Assembly (NCBI RefSeq): GCF_900090045.1
Contig: NC_041787.1
Span: 1,942,001-2,006,000, forward strand
Length of the DNA stretch: 64,000 nt
Source: Plasmodium malariae
Lineage: Eukaryota; Apicomplexa; Aconoidasida; Haemosporida; Plasmodiidae
Direction: 5' to 3'
The notes beneath the pieces were generated by a model. It worked only from the letters and a program-made list of their open reading frames with translations, was not told the DNA's origin and did not search any database. The first letter of the stretch is position 1; the number at the start of each line of letters is the position of its first letter. The translations under genes were made by a program, and so were the position numbers. Below, in pieces: positions 24,647-38,700 of this stretch.

Positions 24647-26204
24647 AATAGGCATATAAGGAACAATTACCTTAATTTGAAATATAACACCTTAAAAAAA
24701 TTGTATGATTTTTGTAAAACATGATATCTGGCTTAAAAATAAAAATTAATTTGTGTTATATTTAAAAATAATTCTTTATTCTGCTTTATTTTTTTTTAAG
24801 AATTTCGTGTGAGTATTTGCTTTAATCATTTGTTCTTCTTTTTAATATAAATTTCTGAAACTGAGAAAAGGGCATAAAATATTGGAGGAATGCTAATTAT
24901 CCATGGGTTTTTAAAAAAAATTTCGTTAGTCTTCACCTATTTGTTAACACTATAGCGTTATTTATCTTAACTTTACCTTCACCCTATCAAAATATAGCAT
25001 TAACTTGTAACAGTTTCAAATGACAAACGTTTTAATATAGCTATACTGGTAAAAGACCTCGACTGGAGGTTTTTTTTTTTTTTTTTCTCCCATTGCTAGC
25101 ATTTCAGTAAAATTATACAAGTACATATATATAATGCCTCGATAAGGGTGAAAAAAAAAGGTCAAGCTTATATACCATTTTAAGCCAAAAAGGGAAAAAA
25201 TGCTAGTAGGCATATAAGTTAAAAAGAACCTCTCTTTTTTTTAAAAAAAAAAAAAAAAGGTGTATTTTTATAATACAAATAACTGCTTCAGAGGGAAAGA
25301 ACAATTCATAGCTCAATTAAGCACCTTTTATAATATTAAATTAAAATATATCAGACGAAGCTCGCAATTATGTAGCATATTTATGTGCATCATTTGATCT
25401 CTCTAGAAACAATATTACCTCATACAAAATCGAGATAAAGATCTTTAAAAATAGGTATAATCTACGAACGAGGAACAGTTGAGCATTTCAAATTACTTAT
25501 TACGGATGCTTATTATTTACGTTTTTATGAAAGAGTTATATATTGCAAATGATACCGTCTGTCTCTAGTTTAGCATATATATACGTGCACTGGTATGTCA
25601 CACATGTGTATATACCTATGTACATATATACCGATGCGTAAAGTGCGGGAACGCAACATAAATTTAAAAAAGTTAAAAAACTAAAAAATAAGTAAATAAA
25701 AAAATAAGGAAAAAATAAACACAAGAAAAAAACAAGAAAAAAACAAGAAAAAAAACAATAAAAAAAACAAGAAAAAAAACATGAAAAAAAACAAGAAAAA
25801 AAACAAGAAAAAAAACAAGAAAAAAAACAAGAAAAAAAACAAGAAAAAAAACAAGAAAAAAATCGTGCGTATAAAATTGAAAAAATTAAAGCGGAAACAC
25901 AAAAAATACAGAAAAGTAATTTTTATTCAGTATAAAACATTGAATATATAAAAAATGATGTTGTAGATTAACCTTCCCGGTTATATGTTCCTTAGGACGT
26001 AAAAACGATATTTAGAAAACAGTTTAAAAAGGCAGTTAAAGGGTAGTAGTCTGTGCAGTTCCTTTGAAGTTAACAGTGAGGGGTGTGCTTTCAAAACGGG
26101 GCGGTCATGAGTATATACATATGTCTATAGAAGCATATGCACACCTGTGTGCGTATGTGAGTGCTTCTACCCTCAGAAGGGGTAACTATTTATGTAAAGG
26201 AGGC
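24647..26204. other. Convergent intergenic region
   Basis: It lies between the 3' ends of the small basic-protein gene and RAP1. Poly-T occurs at 25071-25087, poly-A at 25243-25258, and a 12-bp A-rich minisatellite at 25720-25862. No supported gene. Confidence 0.7.
25720..25862. repeat. 12-bp A-rich tandem repeat (acaagaaaaaaa)
   Basis: Roughly eleven head-to-tail copies of acaagaaaaaaa occur, in strict 12-base register from about 25804 to 25852 and with unit-length slips before that. The block has almost no T, so one strand is nearly pure purine over 140 bases. Confidence 0.9.
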
Positions 26205-28490
26205 CTAATCCAATCGCTTAAATAACAAGTAGTTCTTTTTGTAATGTGCCTTATAACGGGTCTTTATAATATCAACATAGTCCTTACGCATTTGTATGAA
26301 TAAATTTTTGATTTCTTGTTTGTATAATTTAATTAACTTGAGTACTAATTTTGAGTTAGTTCCTTTATCTTTGGGTATTTTTATATCCTCGTTTACAATA
26401 GAAAATAAATCCAATTTCATTTCAGCTACCATTTTTGACAATTCTTTTTTTTTAAATTCAAAATAATCATTGATAACAGCAGCCATAGGTTCTCTTTCTA
26501 ACTGAGTAAAAGCAAAAGATTTGACAGTGGGATCATAATCATATTGAACATAATCCTTTTGAGTAATATTTGTTCCTTTTTTTTCTAAAAGTACTTTAAA
26601 GTGAACGTCTGTTAAAATACCATTTCTCGGTATTAATTTCATTAAGTTTTTCATTTGTGCATGTATACCTGAAATTATTGTATTATATATGATAACATTC
26701 TTAAAACATGAAGAAAAGTACCTAAAATATTCTGCTAAAAAGATAGTAACTGTATACATACTGGTGAATATATTGAAATGAGATAAATATTTATCACATA
26801 AATTTCTATAAGCAAAAGAAGTATAATCTTTTTTTATATTATGAATATTATCATAAATGAGATTTAATTTTTGAAAAACTTCATCCGAATTATTTTGAAT
26901 ATTTTTAAAAATTTTGTTAACCAATTTTTTACTTTTAGATGATAAACCGTCTTGTAATAAATATAATTTTGCTTTAACATTTTGAAGTACTACTTTGTAG
27001 TCTTGAGACATTTCAAGATCGTCAAATATTAAAGATTCTATATGACAAGTTATAGATTCCGTCATATATTTGGTAAAATTTTCTTCATATGCTGTAGAAT
27101 CAGAACCTACTAATGGCTGAATATCGCTTTTTTTAAGAAAATTTTCTAATTTTTTAGGATTTAATAAGCAAAAGTTTAAATTCTCTAAATATAAGGTTTC
27201 ATTTTTTGGTAGTTTATAATCATCTGCTAATGTAACATAATCCAGGTCTGGATGATATTTCACTAAATCTGCTTCTATATCAACAGATTTAATATGATAA
27301 TTTCCAAAGGTACCAATTACCTTACCAAATTTTGTTTTATTATCTGGTAACTCAAAATCAAGTATGCCCATAGATTTTAAGCATTCATTGTTATGATCTA
27401 AAATTTTAGTTGCCATAAAATCTCTGTTTCCATATCCTTGTAATTCGGATATTATAGAATCTGTAGTATCAAATACAAAATTATTATTAGGGCAATTATA
27501 TAAAACGGTTTGGTTGTATGTCTCATGTTTGTGTGTGATATGAAGAGCTCTCATAACATTTTCACCATCAACTAAAGCTTCGGGTGTATATTTAATTGTA
27601 GGCATCTCTTTTTTAACTGGTTTTAATTCCTTTTTTTTAAAAGGATTCAAATTTTTAAAAAATCCTATTAAACTATTTTTAACATTTATATCTGGAAAAC
27701 TATTTTTTTTTTCCCCTTCTGCTTCAGTATCGTTTTCTTTTTCCTCTTTTGCATTTTCATTTTCTTGTTCTAACAATTTTCTTTCTTCTTCTCTCTTTTC
27801 TTCAATTTCCTTTTCTTCTTCGTCTAATTGTTTATTTTCTTCATCTTTGAATTTTATAAATTCATTTTTTAGTACATTTACATCTTGAATCCTTTTGTCC
27901 ATGGGATGTTGACTAACAAATTCGTAAAGCTCTCTGTCGAAATTATTTTTGGCAGAATCATTAGCCTTAGCAAAAGAGGAATAACTTTCAATATCTTCAA
28001 ATCCTGTTAAATATCCTTCAGAACCTTTACCCATTTTGCCCATAGAACTATAACCTGATTCATTTGAATGAACTTTTGTACTATCATCTGAATAATTATC
28101 TTTATTATGAGTAGACATAAAATTCCATTCACCATGAGAATTATTACTTTTGCCATCCCCAGCAGATCCTCCAATTTTTTGATTATTTCCATCACTACTT
28201 GAGTTGCTACCTCTTGCACTATGTGAATCACTAGAATCAGAATTATTTCCAGAAACATCTTTACCAGCTTTAGTTTCTAAATAAGAAATATTTGATCCAT
28301 TTGATATTCTGTTATTTGAGAAATTATCATTATGTGAATTATTCCATGAATCCACATTATCATTAGTATTAAAATTGTCAGACACTATGGGCCTTTCTAA
28401 TCTTTTTTCTCCATTGAAATTTAAACTGCTAGAAAAGTTTTGGAACAGCACATGAACAAGTATTACTATGCAGCTCGTGGAAATAAGCAT
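26205..28490 (-). CDS. RAP1: Rhoptry-associated protein 1
   Basis: RAP1 is a rhoptry-bulb protein of merozoites that escorts RAP2/RAP3 as the low-molecular-weight rhoptry complex. Single exon, 761 residues, close to the P. falciparum length. It has a signal peptide (MLISTSCIVILVHVLFQ), then a Ser/Asn/Gly-rich repeat-like N-terminal region to about residue 170, then an acidic Glu/Lys coiled segment (DEEEKEIEEKREEERKLLEQ, about 225-260), then the structured C-terminal domain. I count six cysteines in that domain, in YNCPNN, NNECLK, NFCLLN, SITCHI, NLCDKY and SSCFKN. The long helical C-terminus ends with many Lys and Tyr residues. Identification rests on this architecture plus its position between the giant WD-repeat gene and eIF2-gamma. 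Confidence 0.9.
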   Translation of the reverse strand: MLISTSCIVILVHVLFQNFSSSLNFNGEKRLERPIVSDNFNTNDNVDSWNNSHNDNFSNNRISNGSNISYLETKAGKDVSGNNSDSSDSHSARGSNSSSDGNNQKIGGSAGDGKSNNSHGEWNFMSTHNKDNYSDDSTKVHSNESGYSSMGKMGKGSEGYLTGFEDIESYSSFAKANDSAKNNFDRELYEFVSQHPMDKRIQDVNVLKNEFIKFKDEENKQLDEEEKEIEEKREEERKLLEQENENAKEEKENDTEAEGEKKNSFPDINVKNSLIGFFKNLNPFKKKELKPVKKEMPTIKYTPEALVDGENVMRALHITHKHETYNQTVLYNCPNNNFVFDTTDSIISELQGYGNRDFMATKILDHNNECLKSMGILDFELPDNKTKFGKVIGTFGNYHIKSVDIEADLVKYHPDLDYVTLADDYKLPKNETLYLENLNFCLLNPKKLENFLKKSDIQPLVGSDSTAYEENFTKYMTESITCHIESLIFDDLEMSQDYKVVLQNVKAKLYLLQDGLSSKSKKLVNKIFKNIQNNSDEVFQKLNLIYDNIHNIKKDYTSFAYRNLCDKYLSHFNIFTSMYTVTIFLAEYFRYFSSCFKNVIIYNTIISGIHAQMKNLMKLIPRNGILTDVHFKVLLEKKGTNITQKDYVQYDYDPTVKSFAFTQLEREPMAAVINDYFEFKKKELSKMVAEMKLDLFSIVNEDIKIPKDKGTNSKLVLKLIKLYKQEIKNLFIQMRKDYVDIIKTRYKAHYKKNYLLFKRLD

Positions 28491-29059
28491 TTTTCTTGGA
28501 TATAAAAAAATTTGCTATTCGTCTAAAAGAGTTTCCTGCATAAAACACCTATATACATTTACATATGCGTGACGGCATGTGTATTAAAATAAGAACTTAT
28601 ACATATATATGAGTACTAGCACACGTGTGTATGCAAAATTTTAAAAATATTATATTATGAAAAGTCTAAAAACAAAAATTAATCATAACCCATGTGGCTT
28701 TGTGACAAATGCGAAGGAGTAGACAGGTAAATCGTGAAAGATAAAAAGAGGTGAAGAGAAACGAAATAAGTCAAAATATGACAAAATAAGGCGAAATGAA
28801 ACAAAATATTGCAAAATGAAACAAAATATTGCAAAATGTAACAAAATATTGCAAAATGAAACAAAATATTGCAAAATGTAACAAAATATAGCAAAATGGA
28901 ACAAAATATAAAAAAATGCAACAAAATATAAAAAAATGCAACAAAATAAATTAAAGGACGGATACTACGTTCGAACAAAAATAAAATGGCAACCAAAATT
29001 TAGCAAATCTCATTTATAGTTTTACACTAAAAAATATACATATATAAAACTGATATGTA

Positions 29060-29103
<44 letters not shown>

Positions 29104-31833
29104 TCTGTTTTTAAAAATTGTAACTTTTCAAGTGTTGCGAATATCCACTTAATTGAGTTTCGCACAAATTATTTACACAAATAAATTATTAACACAATTT
29201 ACCGTAAATTTTATTTTATTTTTTTAAACTCATACATACACGTATTTATGTCCTTACACACTTGGTAGTAATACCTTCCATCTTTTCGCTTGTAAATCTA
29301 CGGTATAATTGGTATGACATCGCGTTTCTGCTTTATAGTGCATACTTTAAAAATTGGTGTTACTTTTTTTTTTTTTTTTTTTCTCACTGTTTAGAGTTTA
29401 CATAGAAAAAATTTTTATTCATTACTTTTATAATGCACCACATACAGAGAAACTTAAGTGATTAATTCCTCTTTTTTATGGAAGAGATAACAGCAAAATT
29501 TGTTTAAAATATATTTTTTTCTTGACACAAATAGCAATACTGTGAAATGCAATGAAGCGTCATAAATATATGCGAAAAGTTGTGAATATAGTACATACTA
29601 TAACAATTTTTTTATTATTTTATTTTTATTTTTTTTCCTTTCGATAGTCTATATTTCTATGCCATAAAGTGCATGAATCTTTAGAAAAAAAAGTTTTCCT
29701 TCTTTGCTTTACTCATTTATGCATAAATTCATAAAATAACTTATCTATTTTCGTATTTAAAATATAAAAACGTAAATTTCTTAGGTTTTAAAATTTTACC
29801 AATTTTTTTTATTCTCCTCTGAGAAGGGAAAATTGGAAGAGTACCAGAAAAATGACATGCATGTACATGTGAGTATACATATATATACACGTATGTATGT
29901 GAACAAATAAACAATCAAATGTACACATATACTTGTTTATATATATGTACATTTATATATATATACGTACGTACATACTTACGTATGCATGTGAAATATG
30001 TTGCTCCTGAAAAAAAGGAAACCAATTTTATTAATGGATGAAAGGATTTTGCGAAATATTTATTGAGTTTTAATATGTGGAACAGACAATATAAGCCATA
30101 TGCGGGTGACTACACTATATTTTGTACTTGACTATATTAACATGTACCTTTGTCGCCAAAGTAATTTTAGAGAACATTACGGTTTGTAAGCATTCAGACT
30201 GTTGGAAAAAGCGTTATTTTGGAAAAAAAAGGGAAAAAAATTTTTTTACATCTATAAAAATTTATTTTTTTCAAAAGTAAAAATTATTATTTTATGCAAT
30301 ATGTTCCAACATATTAAATATTTTTCATAAAGTTAATATTTTTATTTTTATTGCAAAATTAATGTTGTAGTATAAGATATATATACATTTTTTAAAATGC
30401 ATGACTTATCAATATCTTGAACTATTTATTGTGCCATCAGAACACTGTGTAATTATTTTATGTGTAGATGCGTACGTTAGCATTTTATAAAAATAAAATT
30501 GATTATTCCATATTTTCCAAAATAAATTGAGTTTAATTTTTATTAACAATAAAATGAAAAAACCCAAAACTTGGAGGAAAATTGTGTTTTTAAAAAAAAC
30601 AGCGGATAAAAAGGAGTATATGTAATATCATCATCATATATTTTTATAATTTTCTCATTTTGGTGAACAATACAAAAATATAAGCACCCATAATTGTAAA
30701 CTCAAGAATGCAAATATTTTTATATATATACTGCATTTATTCCATAATTAATGTCGTTTTATTTTTTCTATATTTAAAAAGGAACTCATAATAATAGTTG
30801 CACATATTTCATTGTGCTGCCAAATGGGAAACTTAGTTGTACTAAGGCTAATTGTGATTTCCAAAAAAGTATATGTATTTTCTACTTTCATAGTATTTGC
30901 GTATGTATTTGTATATTTACATGTACAATTCACGCAAAGTTAGTAACATCATAATAACTCTCATATTTCATTCAAGAAGAAATAAAAAAGTTTAAATTAA
31001 ATATATAAAAAATTTGCTGAGTATGTATACATTATGGTATTTCATTAAGTTCGCTAAAAGTGTTAGCTCCATATATTCACGTGAAGACGGTAATATATAC
31101 AGATGAACTCATATATGTATACATATATATGTACACCTATATATGTACACATGTATATATATATATATATATATATATTTTTTGATACAAGCATGCAAAC
31201 ACATCAGGGTAATTTATAAATTTTCCTTTACTGTGAAAAACCTTATTTTATATATGTAACTGTTGCTCACATTAATATGTATTTTAAGAGGATACTTATT
31301 TTTCCTTTTTTTTTAAGATATAAATTTTTCTAATAAAGCTAAATTTACGTAGTAATAAGAACATCGTCAAATGTTATCATGCTACTTATATATATGAATA
31401 AAACATATTACTTCTCTCCCTCTTTTTTTTTTTTTTTTTTTTTTAATAAATGGAAAAAATAATTCTTTTTTCAAAATAAATAAAATAAAAACAGTGTAAT
31501 AAAATGGTGTTACAGTTTTTCTAACCATTATCCCTTTATTATTCAAGCAGGACATGATTAATCTATTCTGTTATTATATACAAATTATTATGTATGAACA
31601 AGTTAAAAAAAAAAAAAAAAAAAATTATATAAATGAATCAAGTGGTTTTTATTTTTATATACCATACACAGTAGAACACACGTGCCAATAAATAACGAAC
31701 TTACAAATTTTTTTTTTCTTTTTTTTTTGTTGGTAACCATTTTATATTTTTATATACTAGTGTACAAATATGCTTGCGTATATTTATACGTACTCAATAC
31801 ATATCTATATATCTATATCTATATATCTATATA

Positions 31834-31865
<32 letters not shown>

Positions 31866-32790
31866 CATATATACAAATATACATATATACATATACATAC
31901 ATGTATGTGATTTTGAACGAATCACAATTATTATCTCTTCACCTTTGGAAAAATCACAAAAGAAAATACCTTCTTTTTTTTTGTGTGTTTTAATGAAAAG
32001 AAAATATATTAATAAAGTAACCTCTATTCATTATTTTAAATAAGATTTAAATGATAAGAGGAAAAAGAAAAATTAGATACATTTCCTAATTTTTAGCACA
32101 CATATAAATATATATACACATATACGTACACATATACACGTTAAATGACTAAACGAAAAGAAAAAAAGTATATTCCTCGAACATGATGTTAACTGGATAC
32201 AATACTTTTTTGTTTTTTCTTCAAAACAGATAAGTTAAAGAAAGGATAAAAGAAAAAATAGGGGCAAAAATAACAAAGCTTACAAATGTGAAAAAAAAAA
32301 AAAAAAAAAAAAGAAAAAATTAAAAAAATAGGTTATTCCGGCTCTTACGTATTCTTAAGAGTTTGCGTTGATAAATTTTTATGATTCAGTCCTCTAAAAA
32401 AATAAAAAGTACACATAAAATTCTTAGGAACATTTTTCATATTTATAAAAAAATGTGAATGGAATTTTATCTCATATTGCCAGTTTTATCTTTATTATGC
32501 TTGATTTTGTTAATTATAAATTAATTACAAGTAAAATTTCTGCATATTTTCGAAAAGAAACTTAAGTGTACATGTATATTTACGTATACTTATATATATA
32601 TATATATATACTTACATATATACATATGTACATATGTGCTACATGTATATGTATTAAAGTCTATAGATGTGTCTGTTTTCTCCAGTTTCTTTAATTAACA
32701 TGACTGTTTTAAGAGCGGGAAAATCAGGTGAGTAGAGAAATAATGATATAACAAAACGGTGAAATAAAGCTATAAAAGGGTGCACACAAA
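28491..32790. other. Divergent intergenic region (4.3 kb)
   Basis: It lies between RAP1 (minus) and the giant WD gene (plus), both starting outward, so both promoters should be here. Contents: a 20-bp tandem repeat at 28758-28950, (TA)n blocks at 29066-29098, 31151-31180 and 31800-31890, and poly-T/A at 29367-29383, 31423-31444, 31605-31624 and 32290-32313. No supported gene. Confidence 0.7.
28758..28950. repeat. 20-bp tandem repeat upstream of RAP1
   Basis: Unit acaaaatattgcaaaatgaa in exact 20-base register from 28781 to 28940 (eight copies), with degenerate copies on both edges. The 3' copies drift to acaaaatataaaaaaatgca. It begins about 270 bases upstream of the RAP1 start codon. Confidence 0.93.
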
Positions 32791-35700
32791 ATGACAGGAA
32801 TACAAAGAAGAGCCAACCCTTGGAAAAATGTCAAGACGTTGAAAAGGTGCAACGTACATTTGCGGTCCTCATTCGACCTAAGTAAAAGTGTTGAACACAA
32901 ATTTGTTTCATTTGCACTGAACTTACTATGCGTAAGTAAGAAATATGAATTGATATTTATATCTTACGGTCAATATATATATATATTTGAGTTAAAAGAT
33001 TTTACGGATAATAATATTTATATAAATGAAAAATATGACACAGAAAAATGTTATGTTTTTAGAAATTTTAATAAAAAGGAAATAGGAAAAAGTAACTGCG
33101 GTTTTACAAATATGAATAAAATAAGATACGTTTACGAAGAAATTAAAAAAGACTTACAATTAAAAAAGTTGAATGTTCCAATTCCTTGTTTAATTCTTTC
33201 ACCCCATATGTACTCTAAAGGATATGTTAATATAAAATGTGAAGAAAAAGAAAATTTCGATAAAAGTATATTAATATCTGCTGGATGGTCAGAAGATACG
33301 AATATATATTATGTTGAAAAATTTGTTGAATGTATAAATATTAAAAAAAAGCTAAAGCATATATTAGAAAAAAAGCTTTATGATTGTAAAAGATATGAAG
33401 AAATTATGACTCGTGAGCTGTATTATCCATATTTTCCTTATAACCCTAATTTTCATAGTTTTCTTAATGACCCATACTGTTTTTTAAAAAAGTTGAAAAT
33501 AGATGAAAACAATTTTATTTTAAATTTAATATATAATAATGAATATACGGAAAACTACTCGAATGAATTCCTTGATATGTTTGAGTTATCGAAAAGTGTT
33601 ACTAATTTTGACTACATGAAAAATAAGGTCAAAGAAAAGAGAAGAATTCTCTTGCACAAATTAGAAATGGAAAAAACAAAAAAATCAAAAAAAATAAAAA
33701 ATAAAATATTAATAGCTAGTAATCGAAATGTACATGCAAATTCAAGGAATGACGTGAAATATCCCTTTGTACAAATGAAAAACAAAAATGTATCTAAAAA
33801 AATTGTCAATAAAAAATGGAGGCGTGAAAAAGGAGTATTAACGAATGATGTTCATAAAAAAGGTCTATACAGAATTAAATGCAAATGTATGTTGAAATGT
33901 CCAAAGGATAGAAGCTATAATGTATTTAATAGCAAAATAGATAAAAATATACGCAATAAGACCAAAAGAGGTAAATTTAAGATTGCAGATATGTATAGCA
34001 GTTTTGAAAGCACACAAGAGGAAGAGGAAGAAGGAAATGAAGGAGCAGGAGAGGAAAAAGGACAACGCCAAAAAGAGAACAGTCATTTGAGAGAAAGAAC
34101 AAATAGGAAAAATTTTAAAAAACATTATTATAACTACTTCTTAGATGATGATACAAGAGGGGAAATTGAAGAAATTAATTTTTATAAAAAAATGTTTAAT
34201 AATGTTTACATAGGGTATAATTTAAGAAATAACGTAGAGTTAAATGAACAGAATGATTATATAAATTCTTTTAGACAGGATAATCAATTTGTTAACAGTT
34301 ATATTAAGTCATCAAGTGATGATGAAAATGATAGTCTTACAAATTGTAAGTCGAAATTACGTAAACATAAAAATGAAAGAAAGGGGATAAAACTTGGTGA
34401 GCATAAAGAGGCACATACATTTTTGGTAATGAAAAAAAGGAGGAAATGTAAGAAGCACAAGCAAGAGGAAAAAGAAGAAGAGCAGCAGGCGGAGGGGGAG
34501 CAGACAGAGAAGAAGAAGGAGAAAAAGAAGGTGCAGCGGAACAAACCCAGGAAGAGAGAAAAACGAAATACAAAAGTAAATAGAACCATGCGTGACGATA
34601 GCAGTAGCCCCCTTACATATAACATTACTTCCGGTAGGAATAAAAATTTTAATATCCCCTCAGAGAAGTACAAAATAAATATAAAAAAATATAAAGGTGA
34701 TGATAGGAATATTAAATTAGAATATTTAAATGAAAATATTAAGAAATATATGTTATATATAGATCGATTAAATACTTTAAAAGAAGAAAGAAAAAAATTT
34801 GTTAATTTTTGCAAGTTATATATAAAACATAAGTATTATGAAGAATACAGTAAAAAGCTGGAAGCTTTTTTAGATCCGTCCACTAAAATAAAATATAACC
34901 GTATATGGAAACAATTTAATATATTTACTTTCAATTTATTTAATGTTGATCATAACGATAAAATATTAAAATATAATCATATATACCTACAATCAGACAT
35001 TGTATTTAACAACAAAATGTATGCTAAATCAGATACTTCTACGTGGGCCATTTCTTTTAATTTTACAAGAAATTTACTAGCTATTGGATCGAATACACAT
35101 AACATAAATATATATAATTTGAACAATTTTTATTATTTTAGGAAAAGGTATGACTATGATGAAGCATATAATTTTTTTAAAAATATGTTTGTGTATAATA
35201 AATTTAAAGTAAGTAATTTGTTTCCGCGTGATGATAAAGATCGATTTTATTTTAATAGTAGTGATGATGAAAAAGAAAGCTTTTTGATTAAAAAAAGAGA
35301 AAAGAGAAAAAAAAAAAATAATAAAATAGAAACAAAAAACAAAAAATACAAACATAACAATGAAAACAAAGAACATTTTTTGCGCCAGTTCAACAATGAT
35401 ATGAAATATTCTGAACAGGTCATATATTTAAATCTTTATGAAGGAAAAAAATTTGAAAATAATTCAAATGATGTAGAAAATATTCGTGACTCAAATACGC
35501 AAAATCAGTTATCGTATAATATTTTACAAAATGATAAGAAGTATAAGAAGAAAAAAAGAAAAAAAGGAGGATTAAGTAGATCGAGTGAAAATTTATGGGA
35601 CAGTGATATTAATGCATGCGTGTGTAATTATTTATCGGATCTTATGGATGAGCGAGGGGGGGGAAAAAAGAAAAGAAAAGATACAAATAGGAAAAATAAT

Positions 35701-38700
35701 ATTAATAATAATAATAATAATAATAATAATGGAAATAATTACGACCTTTTGGACAATAACTTTCCCTTCGAAAGAAAAGAAGAAAAGGGTTTCAATTATC
35801 ATTTACAGAATGATGATATATACGAAAATTACGAAAGAAAAGAAAGTGCAGAAGTAAAAGGAGACCAGCGTGCAGTATCACCTTTCTCATTTGATTGTTA
35901 TGATTTTCCTTGTGCTAATGAAGTTAAAGCAGTGAAAGCGGTTAACGCGGTAACAAATGACAAGGACCTGAATTGCTCATTACATGAAGACTATATACAT
36001 ATTTGCAGAAAGTTAAAGATTAAATATTTTAATGACGAGCTGGAATTAGAAAATGACCAAAAATACGGAAAAAACAATACTGGAAAGAATACCGGCACAT
36101 TGCATGACAGCAGAGTTGGTGATAATTCGGAAAAGAAAAGTTCATATTTTACAATGTCAAATATGTCTTACAAAAAATATGACGAATCGCACGTAAATAA
36201 AATGATAAGGAACATTCTTAAAAAGAAGAGCAAAATTCCGATCGATTTAACCCTCTTTTTTACTAGTAGAAAAGAAAATTTGAAAAATATTCTACTAACC
36301 ATATCTTATAATTTTCCAAGTGACTCAATTCATATATTCTTAAAAGAAGCATGTATGGCAAAAAATATTTATACGAAGAAATTGAATGCGCCTGATAATA
36401 TTTCATTGATTATAAATAAAATGAAAAGGGTATATTTAAAAAGATATGGTTCAAATGAATATTTTAATATAAAGTTGTTCAGTCGTGATGCACTAGTAGT
36501 TAATAATAAGAATTTTTTAAAAAATTGGTATTTGAAATATTTATGTAAAAATTTTTTTTATTTAAATGATAATGAAGGTTCATTGCAAAGTAGAACTGGA
36601 AGAGAAGAAAAAATGATAAAACGGGGAAATTTGTCGATGGAGGAAATGAAGTATATGCTAATCTCAAATGAAGACGGAATAAATAAAGAGGATAAAGCTA
36701 GTAAATACCTTAAAAAAAAAAAAGGAAGAGATGTTTATAAGAAAAACGAAATGGTGTATAATGAAAAGATTAAATTAATTAATTCGAATTTATACCTGCA
36801 TAACAAGAGTAGTGGTGAAGAATCATTTAATAATGAGGATAAAAGTAGAATATATTGCTCAAAAAAAAGGTATAATTTGTTGGAAATAGAAAAAAGATAT
36901 TATATATTACTTCCGTCCTATAAAGTGCACCATAATATATATAATAATGTGCCTCTGTACAATAATTTCTCAGAGTGCAAAAAAAAAATAATATGTCTTA
37001 CGTACATGTACAGTTACAAAAGAGCTAATATGATACTAAAAAGTATAAGTAAAAAATTTCGAAAGTTTATTAAAGACAGACATAATTTTACTTTTTTCAA
37101 TACACCCCAACTGTTCTCAAATGAACAATCTATTTATATAATTCTAGACAAAAAGAGAAGTAAAGAAAACAAAAAGTATCATTATGAGAACACTTCTTCC
37201 AAATATATTAATGAATTAAAAAATGTAATAAAATATATACAAAGCCACACAACACCAGGCTTATTATATTTAAAAAATCAGAATGGTTATAATAAAAGAG
37301 AACAAACAGAGGAAGAAAAAAAAAAAAAAAAAATACTAATCATATGTGAATTGCGAGATCATAATAATAACATGTTAGATACCATACATTTAACAAATGC
37401 AACAGCAGAGGAATGCTCAGATACCTTATCTGATAGCCCATCAGGCCAATTAGGAGAAGAGAACTGTGTTTATTATTCTTTTCTATATGATAAGGCTGAA
37501 ATAAATAACGAGAAAAGGAAAAAAAGAAAGAAAGGTTTAATGAGTAATAATATGAACAGTTCAGATAAACAAAAACGAAAAAAGAAAAAGAAAAGAAAAA
37601 AAACTTTAGAAAGTATCATTGCAAATAAAACGCATATGAGTGGAATAATAAAACATACTATTGAGATGGAGGTAAATAAATTAAATGAAAACTATTCAAA
37701 CTTCATTAGTCAAGAAAGGAAAAGGAAACAAAAAATAAAGAGTATAATATTGAATTATAATTCTTCATTAAATTCGAAGGAAGAATCAGATAATAGTGAT
37801 TCATCTGAACGATCTGAAGAAAAAGAACAACTTAATAACAGCGTGGATTACAGAGCCTTTCATTCGTCTTCCATAAATAATACAAGTATCCAAAATACAA
37901 GTCATTTAAATAGAATTATTAACGAAAATTTATTGCATACGCGTAACCGAGTTATAAGAAATGGGTATAATTCTGATGTTTCAAATAGTGGTCGTCTTCT
38001 TGTTCGAGCATTAAATAATTTTAGAATGTTGAGAAATAATTTCTTAAATAATATACGAAATAATGTTAGACCTAATCGCGCTCGTGATAATGTTACGGAT
38101 GATATTATAAATGAGAGCACCCATCGGTTTATAAGTACGATGGTGGACGCTACCCAAAATCTTTTAAACATTAACAGCTCTCTGAGCACTTACAATATAA
38201 GGGCTCCAAATAGTGTTAATGATCGTGATAATGTTTCCAGTGCTGCGGAAGTTTCTAACATTCCTGATACGTCAAACGCGCTAGATGCTTCTAACATTCC
38301 TGATGCGTCAAATGCCTATAATGCCTCTAACATGACTAGTGTTAGTTTAACGAATCTTCCGAATATTAGATTAAGCAATATTCTTAGTTCTCGTTTAAGT
38401 AATCTTCCAAGTGTTAATTTAGATAATATACTCAATGCCGCTTCGAGAAATGATCGTAATGGTTCTGGAAGAAATGATACTAATATAGAGATGGATGTCT
38501 ATTTAGATTACATGAATCCTTCTCATAGCAATTATTATGCAAATTTAAGAACTCCCATTTCAAGAAGTTCAAATTTGAGATCTCCTAACTCGGAAATATT
38601 AAATTTGAGAGGGTTCAATATGGGTAGTTTAAATGCGAGATCACTCAACTCAAATCGTTTTAGTTTAAGAACTCCTAATAATGTAAATTCAAATTTTAGA

